In this document: positions 5,425 through 13,746 of the stretch, piece by piece
Layout of the letters: each line of letters opens with the position of its first letter
Numbering within the stretch: position 1 is the first letter of the stretch
From: Clostridium_AM sp964554365
Lineage (GTDB): Bacteria; Bacillota; Clostridia; Clostridiales; Clostridiaceae
DNA length: 13,826 nt
Direction: 5' to 3'
NCBI GenBank assembly: GCA_964554365.1
Contig: CAZKOJ010000127.1
Coordinates: forward strand, 1 to 13,826
The notes under the pieces: model-generated
Database searches by the model: none
What the model was told of the DNA's origin: nothing
What the model saw: the letters and a program-made list of their open reading frames with translations, nothing else
Program-made: the position numbers and the translations under genes

Positions 5425-7558
5425 AATCTTCTTCCACTATTCTAATTTTATATTTTCTTAAAAATTCTAATGCCCCTTCAATATCTACCTCATGAGCAAT
5501 ATGCATATCTACTTGTAACGTTCTTGGAATATATTCTATATATTTTGATTTAAACCATTCATTTTCTTTTGTTCCTCCTAACAGTTCCTTTGCATCCCAT
5601 TTCTTATTTTTAATGGCATTCAATGTTTCGTCCAAATGGTATTCTCCTTTTATTTTAATTCTTCCAAAACTATCACATCTCTCAACTTTAACTTCCATTG
5701 CTTTAAGCATCCATACTAATGTCCTAAATACTTTAGTACCAGTAAATGTTTCAAAAATCATTTCATCTTTATTTTTCCAGATGATTCTCTCATCATAGGC
5801 AACCTTATATATTTTATAAGGTCTTCTGAGATCATTTAATAAGTCATATGCAGTATCATTTATATATTTAAATTCCTTATCAGTACATAGTAATTCCCAT
5901 ATTTTTTCAAGTATTTTGGAATGAAGTTTCCTTTCTCCACTAGAATACAAGGGAGGATTAGCATTAGATGCCTTTTCTACATATACCTTATTTGTTTTAA
6001 TATCAACATGTACTATAGTCCAGAGCTTACCTGCAAGAATAATATTACTTCCTTCACTTATAAACATATTCTTATCTAGCTTACCAATATTTTTATTTCC
6101 ATACTTTACTATATATTCTTCAGAAGTCATAAAAACTGAATAAAACTCCTTATTTCTAAGTAATCTTTCTCCTTCAATTCCAACTATATATTCATTTCTC
6201 CCTGAAATAATCTCTAAATAATCCTTTTCTACCATATATTCTATTAGTAATTTTATCTTATCCTTATTAATAGTATTAAATATAGAAATACTATCTATTC
6301 TAGCTATCAAATCTTTAAAAACCAATCCATTAGTTTCATTACAAAGTGATATTATCTGATGAAATAAAATATCATAAGGCATTGGATACCCTTTTGATGG
6401 TTCTATCCATTTTTCAAGCAAAAGTTCCATAACAGCTATTGACTGCAGTAAACTATCTTCATGAGTTGTATAAAGCTGCAGCATCTGACTTGCCTCTTTT
6501 TTTCTGCCTGAACGCCCAAGTCTTTGCTTTAATGATGAAACTGTAAAAGTACTATCCATTTGAATTATAAATTCAACGTCTCCAATATCAATGCCAAGTT
6601 CCAGTGAACTTGTAGCAACTATACTCTTAGGTAAATTTGATTTAGCCATAGTTTTTTCTACATATTCTCTTTCTTTTTTATCTATAGATGAATGATGTGC
6701 ATAATAACTTTCTCCAGCTCCTTCTCTTTCTGACAAACGATTTAATAGTACGGTTGTTTCTTCAACTGTTCCTCTACTGTTGCAAAATATTATGGATTTG
6801 CTGCCTTTAGTTAATTCTCTAATATCTTCATATAGCTCAATTGGAATTTTCCCATCTTTACCACACTTAAAATGCATAAGTGAATAGTAAAGCTCTTTAT
6901 CACTATTTCTTTCTTCAACAATCTCAATATTTTCCCTATTATCTAAGTTAACCCACCATTTGACAAAATCAAAATTATCAATGGTTGCTGATAAACCTAT
7001 TATTCTAGGTGTATTTTTAACATAATACTTAAGTCTATATAATAGAGATCTTAATTGAACTCCTCTCTCACTATTTAAAAAGGAGTGAATTTCATCTATG
7101 ATTATAAATTCCAAATCTTTAAATAAAACACTAGCACTTTCATTTCTGTTTATTAATATACTTTCAATAGATTCTGGTGTTATTTGTAATATTCCTGATG
7201 GATTTTTTATAAGTTTTTTCTTTTTGTTTTGATCTACATCACCATGCCATTTATGTATTGATATTTCAAGGTTATCACAAAGCTTATCTATTCTCTCAAA
7301 TTGATTGTTTATCAGCGCTTTTAGTGGAGAAACATATATTACTTTTAAAGATGTTTTTGCACTTTCCTCAATTAAACTTAATATAGGCAAAAAAACTGCT
7401 TCTGTTTTTCCTGAAGCAGTTCCTGAACATAAAACTATATCCTTAGTGGTATTAATTATAAGTGGAATAGTCTTATCTTGTATAGGAGTAAAACTATCCC
7501 ACTTCATATCCCACACTTTTTTTTGCATTTTTTTAGACAATAAATTAAAAGAACTCAT
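5420..7558 (-). CDS. sngC: Shango helicase SngC, Lhr-like superfamily 2 DEAD/DEAH helicase
   Basis: Predicted 712-residue ATP-dependent nucleic-acid helicase. Motifs in order (from ATG 7558): Q-motif region SFTPIQ near residue 25, motif I GTASGKTE (46-53), Ia VSPLKALINNQ, Ib ITPESIE, motif II DEIH (155-158), motif III LSATI (near 190), motif IV IIFCNSRG, motif V SSLELGIDIGD, motif VI QRLGRSGRK. The DEIH box and order match Lhr-type helicases such as BrxHI. The C-terminal third is the accessory region and was not assigned. A GTG at 7567 is also in frame, but AGGTGA there looks like the ribosome binding site for ATG 7558. The gene follows the ATPase gene by 13 bases, so it is co-expressed. Its stop codon lies in a relic of another gene (see 5371-5424), so its last residues may not be original. 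Confidence 0.85.
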   Translation of the reverse strand: MSSFNLLSKKMQKKVWDMKWDSFTPIQDKTIPLIINTTKDIVLCSGTASGKTEAVFLPILSLIEESAKTSLKVIYVSPLKALINNQFERIDKLCDNLEISIHKWHGDVDQNKKKKLIKNPSGILQITPESIESILINRNESASVLFKDLEFIIIDEIHSFLNSERGVQLRSLLYRLKYYVKNTPRIIGLSATIDNFDFVKWWVNLDNRENIEIVEERNSDKELYYSLMHFKCGKDGKIPIELYEDIRELTKGSKSIIFCNSRGTVEETTVLLNRLSEREGAGESYYAHHSSIDKKEREYVEKTMAKSNLPKSIVATSSLELGIDIGDVEFIIQMDSTFTVSSLKQRLGRSGRKKEASQMLQLYTTHEDSLLQSIAVMELLLEKWIEPSKGYPMPYDILFHQIISLCNETNGLVFKDLIARIDSISIFNTINKDKIKLLIEYMVEKDYLEIISGRNEYIVGIEGERLLRNKEFYSVFMTSEEYIVKYGNKNIGKLDKNMFISEGSNIILAGKLWTIVHVDIKTNKVYVEKASNANPPLYSSGERKLHSKILEKIWELLCTDKEFKYINDTAYDLLNDLRRPYKIYKVAYDERIIWKNKDEMIFETFTGTKVFRTLVWMLKAMEVKVERCDSFGRIKIKGEYHLDETLNAIKNKKWDAKELLGGTKENEWFKSKYIEYIPRTLQVDMHIAHEVDIEGALEFLRKYKIRIVEEDF

Positions 7559-7571
7559 ACTTTTCACCTGC

Positions 7572-8882
7572 TTAATTTGCTTTTTGAAAACGAGTTTTTA
7601 TATTATTAGTTTCACTGTTATTAATAGTATTTACGTCAAAAATTTCCGAACGATCAAAATTAGAATTTTGTTTTATTATATTAAGGGCTCCTATAAAATC
7701 CCTTACTATATCTCTAGTTGTCATATTTTCTTCAGCACCAGGCCTTGAATATTCCTTTCGTATAAATGCTTCTATTTCATTATCGGATACGCTAGTCTCA
7801 TATTCATAATGTATTCCATGAATATTTCTTATTTTCTGGAGTAACACAAAAGTCTCCTCCATCTTTAATGGTACTAATCTTATAACAGGCTGAGTTAAAT
7901 CTCTAAATTGTGAAGTTTCAAACGGATTTATTGCAAGTCTACTTTTTATAGCCTCATAACTAAAAAGTCCTCTTCGTTCATCTTCGAGAAATTCAGGCGT
8001 ACCACCTATAGTTATGTACAAACCTTCAACGTTTCCTTGAAGAGTATCATTATATATTTTAAGAATAGTCTCGTAGTTTTTATCTCTTGTTTGGGGATGT
8101 GTTATCTTATACAAATTTATGGCTTCGTCAAAGTTTATAACTAAACCAGCATATCCAACCTGTTTAACAAATTGAGATATCACCTTTATATACTCATAAT
8201 AGTTATTATCATTTATAATTTCTCTTACTCCAAGATCAGCTCTAGCTTCAGTTTTAGTTGTGTACTCTCCCCTGAGCCATCGCATAGCACATCTTTGAAG
8301 CTCACAATTATCATTTACATATCCCTTAAAATATAGGTTTAAAATTCTTGCAAAATCATATCCTCCAGTTAATGCATCCATTTTCCCTACAATTTTGTTA
8401 ATTTCTAATTCTACATCTTTTATAAATTCTTCATTTCCAAATTCTACTGAACCGTAACCCTTTTCAACAGATACCTTCAATTGTACTTCACTAATCCATT
8501 TATCAAGTATAGTTGGAAGAGCATTACCTTCAGGTACAGTAGCAATTGATATATTTTTTATTAATTCAGTATATAGCGCAACAGCTTTTCTTTCGCTACC
8601 GTATAATCGTCTTTCTGGAGTAAAATCAGCTTTTCCTACTACAAAATTCTCATTAAAAGCTATCTGCTGAATCAATGCCTGAATGAAGCTTTTACCACTG
8701 CCAAAAGGTCCTATAAAAAATTTAATTTTAGAAGCTCCTTTTTTCACCTCTTCTATATCCTTTAGTATTTGCTCAGCCTCTTCTGCACGACCAACCATTA
8801 TATATTGAAGTCCTCTATTAGGAACAACTCCTCCATGTAAAGCAGTTAAAATTGCTCCTGAATCTCTCTTTTTTATTTTCAT
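7572..8882 (-). CDS. sngB: Shango ATPase SngB, DUF2791/BrxD-like P-loop protein
   Basis: Predicted 436-residue AAA-like ATPase. Walker A is GPFGSGKS (58-65). Walker B is GLVINFDEA (246-254). A sensor-like strand YITIGGTPEFL (289-299) is followed by DERRGLFSYEAIKSRL, the conserved block of the BREX-type ATP-binding family (DUF2791, BrxD). Near the C-terminus, a TTRDIVRDFIGALN stretch resembles the winged-helix edge of the same family. Length is normal for the family. The start is firm: AAAGGAGG lies 9 bases before ATG 8882, and the ATG overlaps the stop of sngA as ATGA, giving translational coupling. In BREX and Shango this ATPase is paired with an Lhr-like helicase, here the next gene. Exactly how it senses phage is not shown by sequence. 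Confidence 0.85.
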   Translation of the reverse strand: MKIKKRDSGAILTALHGGVVPNRGLQYIMVGRAEEAEQILKDIEEVKKGASKIKFFIGPFGSGKSFIQALIQQIAFNENFVVGKADFTPERRLYGSERKAVALYTELIKNISIATVPEGNALPTILDKWISEVQLKVSVEKGYGSVEFGNEEFIKDVELEINKIVGKMDALTGGYDFARILNLYFKGYVNDNCELQRCAMRWLRGEYTTKTEARADLGVREIINDNNYYEYIKVISQFVKQVGYAGLVINFDEAINLYKITHPQTRDKNYETILKIYNDTLQGNVEGLYITIGGTPEFLEDERRGLFSYEAIKSRLAINPFETSQFRDLTQPVIRLVPLKMEETFVLLQKIRNIHGIHYEYETSVSDNEIEAFIRKEYSRPGAEENMTTRDIVRDFIGALNIIKQNSNFDRSEIFDVNTINNSETNNIKTRFQKAN

Positions 8883-10783
8883 CTATTTTGCCCTCCTTTA
8901 ATAATGCTCATCAATTCTTCATATTCTTCATATATCTCATAGCATTCTCCACTGAGTTCCATAATATTGTCATTTAAATATTCATTAGCCTTTTCGTTAA
9001 TATTATTTATAAAAGTTCCTGCCATCATTCCATGGCTCTTAAAATAACTATTTGCATCAACAGTTGTTATCTTTAGATTTTCAAATTCTTTTAAAAATGT
9101 AGTTTCACTTTCACTAAGAGATTTTATAAAACCATCTATGTTTTCATCTCCAGCCATATCTGTAAAATCAAAAGCTTGGAGCGCTTCATTATTTAAAGCT
9201 TTATCTTCTGATTTTTTATCTTCTTCTAATACTGTATTTAAATTAAAAACACTTTCTTCTTCCTCTTCATAACCTTTTTCTCTAAATACATTTTGAAGAG
9301 CTTCACTTTGTTCATTTAACATGTTAATTTTCTTTATATTAAAATTGAATTTTTCTTTATTACTATTCTCTTCCTCTGATTTTGGTATACTTACTCTTCC
9401 ATCATTATTGCCATTTTTTTGTACTAATTTAAATCTATCTTTAATTTTTTTACTCTCAGTAGTTTCTTTCGTATTTTCAATTAATAATTCTCTAAAGTTT
9501 TCAGGAAGAATATTTTCATTCACTTTTATTTCTCTCTTTTCTCCATTATTATAGCGAACTATATTCTCACTTAATCGAAACAATGCAGTAATCTCATCAT
9601 ACATTATATCTTTCTCAATGTATGTTTCGATTTTAACTTCTACATTTTTCGTATTTCTTGCTATAACAGCACTGCTAAATAAATATTTATTCTCAGCTAT
9701 TTCCTTTTTATCATACCATTGATTTATTAAACTCTTTTCTTCTAAATTGTAAACCTGATTTAATAAAGTTACCCCTTTTTTAAAAGTGTTATAAACTTTA
9801 TTTTTATGCTCTTTAAAAAATTCAGTTTCTCTACAATTTTTTATAAATGGTTTCCATAAAGTAAAAGATATTTTTTCCAAATTATTTTCATTCTCTATGA
9901 TATTTTCGTATAATTTACTCATTCTATTTGTCTCAAAGGAATTCCATTGTTCAGCAAGTTCTTTTTCTCCAAGTTCATATAAAAAATCACTTAACCAATG
10001 AGGAATATAATTTTTTAACTTACAATGGATATCTTTATAGTTTTCATATAACTTTTCTATCATACTAGCATTAAAGGAAGCCTGCCTATTAAATGCATAG
10101 TTAAGTAATTCATAGACAAACAAAAATATATAACTTAAATCTGTATTTAAATATTCTCCATTCAAAGCTCTATCTCTCCAATAAAAATACCACTTCTTTT
10201 GCTTCTGATCTAAATCTCTAAAAGTAGTCCAATACTTAAATAAAGGTTTAAATTCACAAATAGTTCCCTTGGTATTTCTATATTTAAAGGAATCCTTTAC
10301 AAAAGTATCATTATCTGTAGATATACTTACCTCAAAGGTAATACCACCCATTTGCCTTTTATTTTTATCAGGATTTTCTATTTTATCTAGAAAATCTAAT
10401 ATATATTTAGGGGTTTTTAAGTGTGCATACTTAGGTAAAATAATATCGCTAGCAGAATAAAATTCACTTATTTCTTTTATACTATAGTCCTGAGTTAAAC
10501 AACTATTAGTTAAATTATTACTGCTCTCAAATTTTTTTTCCTTGCATAATACAATTTTTTCTTCTTCACTTTTATTATGTTGGATAAGTTTATCATCTCT
10601 AAACCATTTATGAATAAAGAGCATATCAATCCATCCTAAAAATATAGGAACATATGTCCAACAAAATAATAAATATAAAATACCTCTTTTATATCTTTTT
10701 GTATAAAATAAATGTATTCCAAGTCCACCTAAAAATAGAGCAAATATGTAGCAAACTTTTTTTGATCTTTCTTTTTCAATCAT
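8879..10783 (-). CDS. sngA: Shango SngA: TM2 membrane domain fused to TerB-N and TerB-C domains
   Basis: 634 residues. Residues 7-62 are a TM2 domain: two hydrophobic helices (about 10-27 and 34-57) with the hallmark GGLGIHLFY, a short basic turn, and a G-rich second helix ending GWIDML. Residues about 180-330 fit TerB-N (KKWYFYWRDRALNGEY, TDLSYIFLFVYELLN). Residues about 370-460 and 555-634 fit TerB-C (ENIVRYNN; FLKEFENLKI ... INEKANEYL ... CYEIYEEYEEL). No separate central TerB metal-binding domain is obvious; a charged low-complexity linker lies near 460-550. TerB-type proteins are linked to stress and phage-defence modules with helicases and P-loop ATPases. Together with the next two genes this is the Shango layout. 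The start is supported by GGAG 7 bases before ATG 10783. The TM2 domain suggests membrane placement. Confidence 0.82.
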   Translation of the reverse strand: MIEKERSKKVCYIFALFLGGLGIHLFYTKRYKRGILYLLFCWTYVPIFLGWIDMLFIHKWFRDDKLIQHNKSEEEKIVLCKEKKFESSNNLTNSCLTQDYSIKEISEFYSASDIILPKYAHLKTPKYILDFLDKIENPDKNKRQMGGITFEVSISTDNDTFVKDSFKYRNTKGTICEFKPLFKYWTTFRDLDQKQKKWYFYWRDRALNGEYLNTDLSYIFLFVYELLNYAFNRQASFNASMIEKLYENYKDIHCKLKNYIPHWLSDFLYELGEKELAEQWNSFETNRMSKLYENIIENENNLEKISFTLWKPFIKNCRETEFFKEHKNKVYNTFKKGVTLLNQVYNLEEKSLINQWYDKKEIAENKYLFSSAVIARNTKNVEVKIETYIEKDIMYDEITALFRLSENIVRYNNGEKREIKVNENILPENFRELLIENTKETTESKKIKDRFKLVQKNGNNDGRVSIPKSEEENSNKEKFNFNIKKINMLNEQSEALQNVFREKGYEEEEESVFNLNTVLEEDKKSEDKALNNEALQAFDFTDMAGDENIDGFIKSLSESETTFLKEFENLKITTVDANSYFKSHGMMAGTFINNINEKANEYLNDNIMELSGECYEIYEEYEELMSIIKGGQNR

Positions 10784-10855
10784 GTTTTTTCTCCATCTAT
10801 ATAAAATAACATTGTCATATTTTATTATATATTGTAAATAATTATATTAATTACT

Positions 10856-10864
10856 ATTATATCA
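10856..10864 (-). promoter_or_regulatory. extended -10 promoter of the Shango operon
   Basis: The minus strand reads TGATATAAT, a perfect TATAAT with the TG extension one base upstream. No good -35 box is present, as is common for extended -10 promoters. It would give a leader of about 65 bases before sngA. The rest of 10784-11171 holds only AT-rich sequence, a trivial 5-bp hairpin near 10955-10967, and the terminator at 11087. Confidence 0.45.
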
Positions 10865-11081
10865 CAATCCATTATTTTTTTGTTTAATAAAGCTCGCTAT
10901 TATATGTTAGAAAAACATTGATTACATAAATTTTATACTTTAAAATTCTTTCTGCTCAATTTTTGAGTAACAAAACACTCCTATAATATTTTAAATCCAC
11001 ATGAATTTTTCCAATTTTGTCGCTGATACTGTCCTTACAAATTCTTATAATGTTAAACATAAAATTCAAATTAATTATGAC

Positions 11082-11116
11082 ATAAAAATTAGCCAGTAAA
11101 ATTTCACTGGCTAATT
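11082..11116 (-). terminator. rho-independent terminator of the parA operon
   Basis: AATTAGCCAGT (11087-11097) pairs perfectly with ACTGGCTAATT (11106-11116), an 11-bp stem with an 8-base loop. Read on the minus strand, the stem is followed by TTT, making a run of five T with its last bases. It lies after the parA operon and before the Shango promoter, so it separates the two transcripts. Confidence 0.75.
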
Positions 11117-11171
11117 AAAATCTAATTCCCTTTTGCTTTTTATTTTGCTACTTAACATTTGTTTCTTCCTT

Positions 11172-11351
11172 TCAGTGTTTAAATATATGCAATAAAAATT
11201 TCTTTATCCTGTACATACTTTCTCTCAGATTTGTACTCTTTATTTTTATTAAAGTTATATACCACGATGTAGCTGATGTATTCATTGAAATATCTTCTTC
11301 ATTAACATAATCCTTAAGCATAGTTTCTATCTCTAATGGATTAAAAGTCAT
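11172..11351 (-). CDS. small ORF or gene remnant after the Rpn-like gene
   Basis: ATG at 11351 to TGA at 11172 gives 59 residues (MTFNPLEIETMLKDYVNEED ...), with an acidic front and a basic hydrophobic end. No ribosome binding site precedes the ATG. The frame stays open about 18 codons further upstream, overlapping the end of the previous gene, which hints at a frameshifted continuation. It lies before the operon terminator. I do not recognise it. Confidence 0.35.
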   Translation of the reverse strand: MTFNPLEIETMLKDYVNEEDISMNTSATSWYITLIKIKSTNLRESMYRIKKFLLHIFKH

Positions 11352-11353
11352 AT

Positions 11354-11800
11354 CTATATCGAAGTTAACCGCAATATTCCATGGACTGTTATATTTTCTT
11401 TTAACAGCCTATCAATATCATAATTAAAATACTTTAATACTTTGCATCTATATGTAATTGTATCCTGCTTTGGTATCTCTATTTCTAAATATACATGGTC
11501 GGGTACATTCTTATCTTCTTCTAAAACAATAAGATATGATTCTGGTAATTTTATTTTTATCTTACCTTCCTTTTTGCTGCTGTGATCTGCAATTTTTACT
11601 GCCATCTCAAAACCATATCTAAACATTCTTATAGCCATACTGTTTTCATAAATTGTTTGGAATTCTATTTCATATTCATAAATGTTTTCTCTATCCACAA
11701 CCTTTATATGCATATCAGCATAAAAGCTTATATATCTGCTAATCTTATTTTCAAAATTTTGTCTTATTGTTGTAAGTATAGTCAAAAGAACATTCTCCAC
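11354..11800 (-). CDS. Rpn/PDDEXK_2-family nuclease core, probably truncated
   Basis: Up to 148 residues. ISRYISFYADMHIKV, then YEIEFQTIYENSMAIRMFRYGFE, then a PESYLIVLEEDKNVPDHVYLEIEIP segment, match the middle of Rpn/PDDEXK_2 proteins. These are restriction-enzyme-fold nucleases linked to transposases. D29 and the E46-x-Q48 pair are the expected active-site residues. Typical members are nearly twice as long: here the N-terminal 60 or so residues are absent and the end after DIDRLLKEN departs from the family. The GTG at 11800 directly abuts the previous stop. GGAG just inside it points to TTG at 11785 as the more likely start. It stops with TAG. Part of this gene (11435-11489) has a relic copy at 5371-5424 beyond Shango. 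It may be a degraded nuclease or a real minimal form. Confidence 0.55.
   Translation of the reverse strand: MENVLLTILTTIRQNFENKISRYISFYADMHIKVVDRENIYEYEIEFQTIYENSMAIRMFRYGFEMAVKIADHSSKKEGKIKIKLPESYLIVLEEDKNVPDHVYLEIEIPKQDTITYRCKVLKYFNYDIDRLLKENITVHGILRLTSI
11435..11489 (-). repeat. segment shared with the relic at 5371-5424
   Basis: This part of the Rpn-like gene (LEIEIPKQDTITYRCKV) has a diverged same-direction copy at the far end of the Shango operon. The two copies are about 6 kb apart and enclose all three Shango genes and their promoter. Confidence 0.7.
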
Positions 11801-12238
11801 TTAAATATTTGAATTTACGAACTTTTCCAATTCTTCATCTTCTCTTTCACTCACTTTTTGTTTTAAATTAATAAAGCTAAAGTAACTTGCAATACCTTCA
11901 ATCATGCTGTCTTTCCTACTGCTTTTATTAAGCTTTATATTCAATAATTTTGCTATCTGTATAAGATCATCCTTCTTAAACTTTTTCATATACTCTATAA
12001 TTTCTTGCTTTTCTTTATTCTTAATCTTATCAATAATTTTTTTATAGCTATTCTCATCTGTAGTTATATTAGAAATTGTATCTTTCTTATTAGATTTTTT
12101 TAAAGATTTGTCTTCAATATTTGTAGTACTCAACTTTAAATATATATCATCAATCATTTCATCCACAGTTTTGTTTTCATATGATTTTAAAACTTTCTCA
12201 GCCCTAGAAAGGATGCTAATTAACTCTTTTACCTTCAT
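11801..12238 (-). CDS. small SAP/HeH-like protein encoded next to ParA
   Basis: About 145 residues, highly charged and lysine-rich. The first ~30 residues are a helix (VKELISILSRAEKVLKSY). The middle is a polar linker. Residues about 86-120 (KKDDLIQIAKLLNIKLNKSS, then RKDSMIEGIASYF) fit a SAP, HeH or Rho-N-like helix-extension-helix module that binds nucleic acid. The frame also has an ATG at 12253 right after the parA stop, but AGAGGT lies 6 bases before ATG 12238, which I prefer. Its position directly behind parA suggests it could be the DNA-binding adaptor that replaces ParB. This is inferred from context; no ParB or ribbon-helix-helix motif is visible. Confidence 0.6.
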   Translation of the reverse strand: MKVKELISILSRAEKVLKSYENKTVDEMIDDIYLKLSTTNIEDKSLKKSNKKDTISNITTDENSYKKIIDKIKNKEKQEIIEYMKKFKKDDLIQIAKLLNIKLNKSSRKDSMIEGIASYFSFINLKQKVSEREDEELEKFVNSNI

Positions 12239-12253
12239 ATCTGTACCTCTCAT

Positions 12254-13222
12254 TTAAATTCGTAATAAAAATTCCTTAATAATATTCCTGATTTGCTTGC
12301 ATTGTTTTGCTGCAACGGTTCGTAACTTTTCTAATTGAAATACTGGGTAACTAAGTTCGTATGCTTTCGGAATTCCATCACCTGCATTTAAATAATTTTC
12401 AAAAACCTTGTCTCCAAAGCTTTTCTTTAATGTATTAATTGCTGTTATCTGAGTTCCTTTGGGCTCATTATTATATTCTTTTACACAATTAATAACAACA
12501 CCTATCAATTTTGTTTCTACATACCCAGCACAACTTTGTTTCAATAAACGATTCAAGTGATTTACTTTTTTATAAATAGATGGTATTCCATAGCAGGATA
12601 ATCTATCTGGTATTGTTGGTATTAAGTAATAATCACTAGCAAACAAAGCGTTCTGAGTAATATAATATAAATTTGGTGGACAGTCTATAAATATTAAATC
12701 ATAGTCTTCTTTTACCTTTTTTATAATATTATTTATTATTTGAAACTTATACATTGACGAATTTACGAGATTATTCTTAAAATCTGGTTTTGAGTATACT
12801 GCTATGTTCATATCTGTAAATATTAAATCAGGATGTGAAGAAATTAAATCTACATTAGTATATTTTTTATCTATATCTGATCTAACTGACTTCTTTAGTA
12901 TAAATTCTCTAACATCTAAATTTTGATTCTCGTCTATCAAAAATGCTCCAATTAAATCATTTAGAGTATTACCTTTTTTCTTAATTACTTTTTCTTCAAA
13001 TACATCTTCCCCTAAACATACTGTAGAAAGGTTACACTGCGCATCTGCATCAATTAAAAGAATCCTTGGAGCTCCTTTGGTTCCAAAATAAGCTTCAATT
13101 TCTTCATGTTTCATATGCTGCATACCTACAGCTAAATGATGAGCCAGTGTTGTTTTTCCTACTCCTCCCTTCCAATTTAGAACACTAATAATTTTACAAC
13201 TCCCCGTAATGATCTCCTCCAT
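12254..13222 (-). CDS. parA: ParA/Soj-type partition ATPase
   Basis: Predicted 322-residue cytoplasmic ATPase of the ParA/MinD group, which moves plasmids or chromosomal origins by ATP-driven, non-specific DNA binding. The deviant Walker A is KGGVGKTT (18-25, signature lysine K18). Walker A' is LLIDADAQCNLS (D58, D60). Walker B is LIFIDCPPN (D180). The N-terminus is short, so it lacks the DNA-binding domain of P1-type ParA and is nearer the Soj/type Ib form, though an acidic insertion follows residue 35. TTG at 13228 is in frame, but ATG at 13222 is the better start, although its ribosome binding site (AGAG) is weak. It is the first gene of an operon with a SAP/HeH-like protein and an Rpn-like gene. 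It implies a plasmid or a self-maintaining integrated element. Confidence 0.88.
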   Translation of the reverse strand: MEEIITGSCKIISVLNWKGGVGKTTLAHHLAVGMQHMKHEEIEAYFGTKGAPRILLIDADAQCNLSTVCLGEDVFEEKVIKKKGNTLNDLIGAFLIDENQNLDVREFILKKSVRSDIDKKYTNVDLISSHPDLIFTDMNIAVYSKPDFKNNLVNSSMYKFQIINNIIKKVKEDYDLIFIDCPPNLYYITQNALFASDYYLIPTIPDRLSCYGIPSIYKKVNHLNRLLKQSCAGYVETKLIGVVINCVKEYNNEPKGTQITAINTLKKSFGDKVFENYLNAGDGIPKAYELSYPVFQLEKLRTVAAKQCKQIRNIIKEFLLRI

Positions 13223-13273
13223 AATCAAACTCTATTAATATTTGTATTCTGTTATATTTGCGATTAGTATAAT

Positions 13274-13302
13274 ATTTTAAATTACATGGATAATAATGTT
13301 AA
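13274..13302 (-). promoter_or_regulatory. sigma-A-type promoter of the parA operon
   Basis: On the minus strand TTAACA (13297-13302) and TAAAAT (13274-13279) are separated by exactly 17 bases, each matching consensus at five of six positions. Transcription would begin about 45 bases before the parA start. The rest of 13229-13439 is AT-rich; a short plus-strand ATG frame at 13286 (18 codons to TAG) overlaps this promoter and looks like debris. Confidence 0.5.
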
Positions 13303-13430
13303 ATTAGCAGGTGCTGTATTTGATTATAATTATCCTGAATAGAATGGACAATTGTATTTATTTTTCCCAATCAGAAGATTATAATTATGTGAACATAATT
13401 TAAAGTTGATTAATCAATAATTTTCTAAAA

Positions 13431-13471
13431 ATGCAAACAAAGCCACCGACCATAAAAAAATTCGATGGCTT
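13431..13471 (-). terminator. terminator after the hsdS relic
   Basis: AAGCCA (13440-13445) pairs with TGGCTT (13466-13471), and CGA (13447-13449) pairs with TCG (13462-13464), with one C/A mismatch between. On the minus strand the stem is followed by TGTTTGCATTTTT. It lies 15 bases past the relic's stop codon, in the right place to end hsdS. Confidence 0.5.
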
Positions 13472-13485
13472 ATCTACAATATAAA

Positions 13486-13742
13486 TTATTGTATTTTCTC
13501 CTTCAATACTTCCTTTAAAAGATCCACATCACTTTCTTCCTGTGGATCATTAGTCCCCAATTCTCCACGAAAATCTTTAGCAAGGATAGCTTTTTTCATT
13601 AGGTCTATTTTTTCTACAGTGTCACAAAGTTCTTTTGCTCGTTGTTCCTTTTCTAGGAGATTATCTAGGATACAAACAATTTCTTTTTGTTCTTCAATTG
13701 ATTATTCAAGAGAAACTTCCAGTTTCTGTAACGACCCCTGTG
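13486..13742 (-). pseudogene. hsdS: C-terminal remnant of a type I restriction specificity subunit (HsdS)
   Basis: From 13701 to TAA at 13486 the reading is SIEEQKEIVCILDNLLEKEQ, then RAKELCDTVEKIDLMKKAIL, then AKDFRGELGTNDP. This closely follows the conserved C-terminal coiled region of clostridial HsdS, where IEEQ-x-EIV-x-IL, KIDLMKKAIL and FRGELGTN recur. An in-frame TAA at 13702-13704 interrupts the helix just upstream, where SLQKLEVSLE continues it. A complete HsdS has about 400 residues with two target-recognition domains. Only about 80 remain here, between an upstream gene end at 13770 and the terminator. The gene has been internally deleted and cannot give a working specificity subunit. 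Confidence 0.75.
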
Positions 13743-13746
13743 ATAC

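Noticed and set aside
7305..7748. Plus-strand ORF of 147 codons
   Set aside because: It spans the sngB/sngC junction antisense to conserved helicase and ATPase sequence; its hydrophobic reading is what antisense AT-rich coding DNA usually gives.
5420..8882. BREX or phage growth limitation locus
   Set aside because: The ATPase and helicase resemble BrxD and BrxHI, but no PglX methylase, PglZ phosphatase or BrxC is present, and a TerB-type gene leads the operon, as in Shango.
11582..11812. Plus-strand ORF of 76 codons
   Set aside because: Antisense to the Rpn-like gene, whose family motifs are on the minus strand; no ribosome binding site.
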